A stretch of 6,860 bases of DNA from an uncultured Planctomycetaceae bacterium (GTDB lineage: Bacteria; Planctomycetota; Planctomycetia; Pirellulales; Thermoguttaceae). Under the pieces are notes generated by a model that did no database searches, was not told the DNA's origin, and saw only the letters and a program-made list of their open reading frames with translations. The stretch spans positions 1 to 6,860 of the forward strand of contig CAMZHY010000199.1 in assembly GCA_947307005.1 (NCBI GenBank), given 5' to 3'. Below, in pieces: positions 6,662 through 6,860 of the stretch. How positions within the stretch are numbered: position 1 is the first letter of the stretch; each line of letters opens with the position of its first letter. Both the position numbers and the translations under genes were made by a program.

Positions 6662-6860
6662 TCACGCCCGCGCGACGTCGCGTGCAAGGAGGTCGTAATC
6701 CTCGAGGTCGAGTTCGTCGAAGAATTCGTCGACGTCGTCGAAAACGGAGGAGGACGCCGAGGTCGGCGTCGCGCGAACAAGGCTCGAATAGGCGCTCTTA
6801 TAGTCGACGCCGTCGCCGACCGCTTTGACGCGAACGTCATACTGGACGCCGCTTGGGAGT
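6662..6860 (-). CDS. C-terminal end of an upstream FN3-containing paralogue with an acidic tail (5' end off window)
   Basis: The last 65 codons and TGA stop of a gene entering from the right edge. The first part is the end of a type-B FN3 domain: QYDVRVKAVGDGVDYKSAYS. It differs by only two residues from YDVRVKAVGDDVNYKSAYS in the ninth FN3 domain of the giant protein, when compared over that shared segment. After a short Thr/Ser linker comes an acidic tail rich in Asp, Glu, Phe and Leu (DEFFDELDLEDYDLLARDVA) ending ARA. Such a tail could be a sorting or secretion signal, but that is a guess. The rest of the protein is not visible; given the FN3 match it is probably a surface protein of the same type. 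The stop lies 262 bp before the giant gene's start, on the same strand. Confidence 0.88.
   Translation of the reverse strand, partial: LPSGVQYDVRVKAVGDGVDYKSAYSSLVRATPTSASSSVFDDVDEFFDELDLEDYDLLARDVARA

Overview
The window looks like part of a planctomycete genome, probably a Pirellulales/Thermoguttaceae-type bacterium (phylum reasonably confident, lower ranks inferred). The evidence is the N-terminal LESLESRELLS motif, a variant of the LEPR-XLL motif of planctomycete exported giants; two right-handed beta-helix modules ending in the DLGAYEY signature of choice-of-anchor Q domains; and a long fibronectin type III (FN3) array in moderately GC-rich DNA with abundant CpG.

Almost everything here is one gene on the minus strand. 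It starts at 6399 (or in frame at 6423) and stays open to base 1, giving at least 2133 codons with no stop; its 3' end lies off the left edge. In protein order it has: a short basic N-terminus with the LESLESRELLS motif (residues 34-44); an acidic Ser/Pro/Asp-rich linker; a papain-like cysteine peptidase domain resembling the IdeS/Mac family (MEROPS C66), with candidate catalytic Cys165, His287 and Asp315/Asp317; beta-helix module 1 (about 394-700); a single FN3 domain (about 708-797); beta-helix module 2 (about 800-1239); and at least ten more FN3 domains, the last cut by the window edge. The FN3 array uses two domain subtypes in an A-B / A-B-B order. I infer a secreted or surface-displayed peptidase on a long adhesin-like stalk.

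To the right, 6662-6860 is the 3' end of a second minus-strand gene. It ends in an FN3 domain nearly identical to those of the main gene, followed by a short very acidic tail. The two genes look like tandem paralogues.

The 262-bp gap between them holds a good sigma70-type promoter (TTGCCG, 17 bp, TAAAAT, extended -10) just after the upstream stop. Below it is a GC-rich hairpin with a T-rich tail, overlapped by a seven-codon leader ORF with its own Shine-Dalgarno. This is either the upstream gene's terminator or a translation-coupled attenuator of the giant gene. A leader of about 210 nt then runs to the start codon. No RNA genes, insertion sequences or CRISPR arrays were seen.
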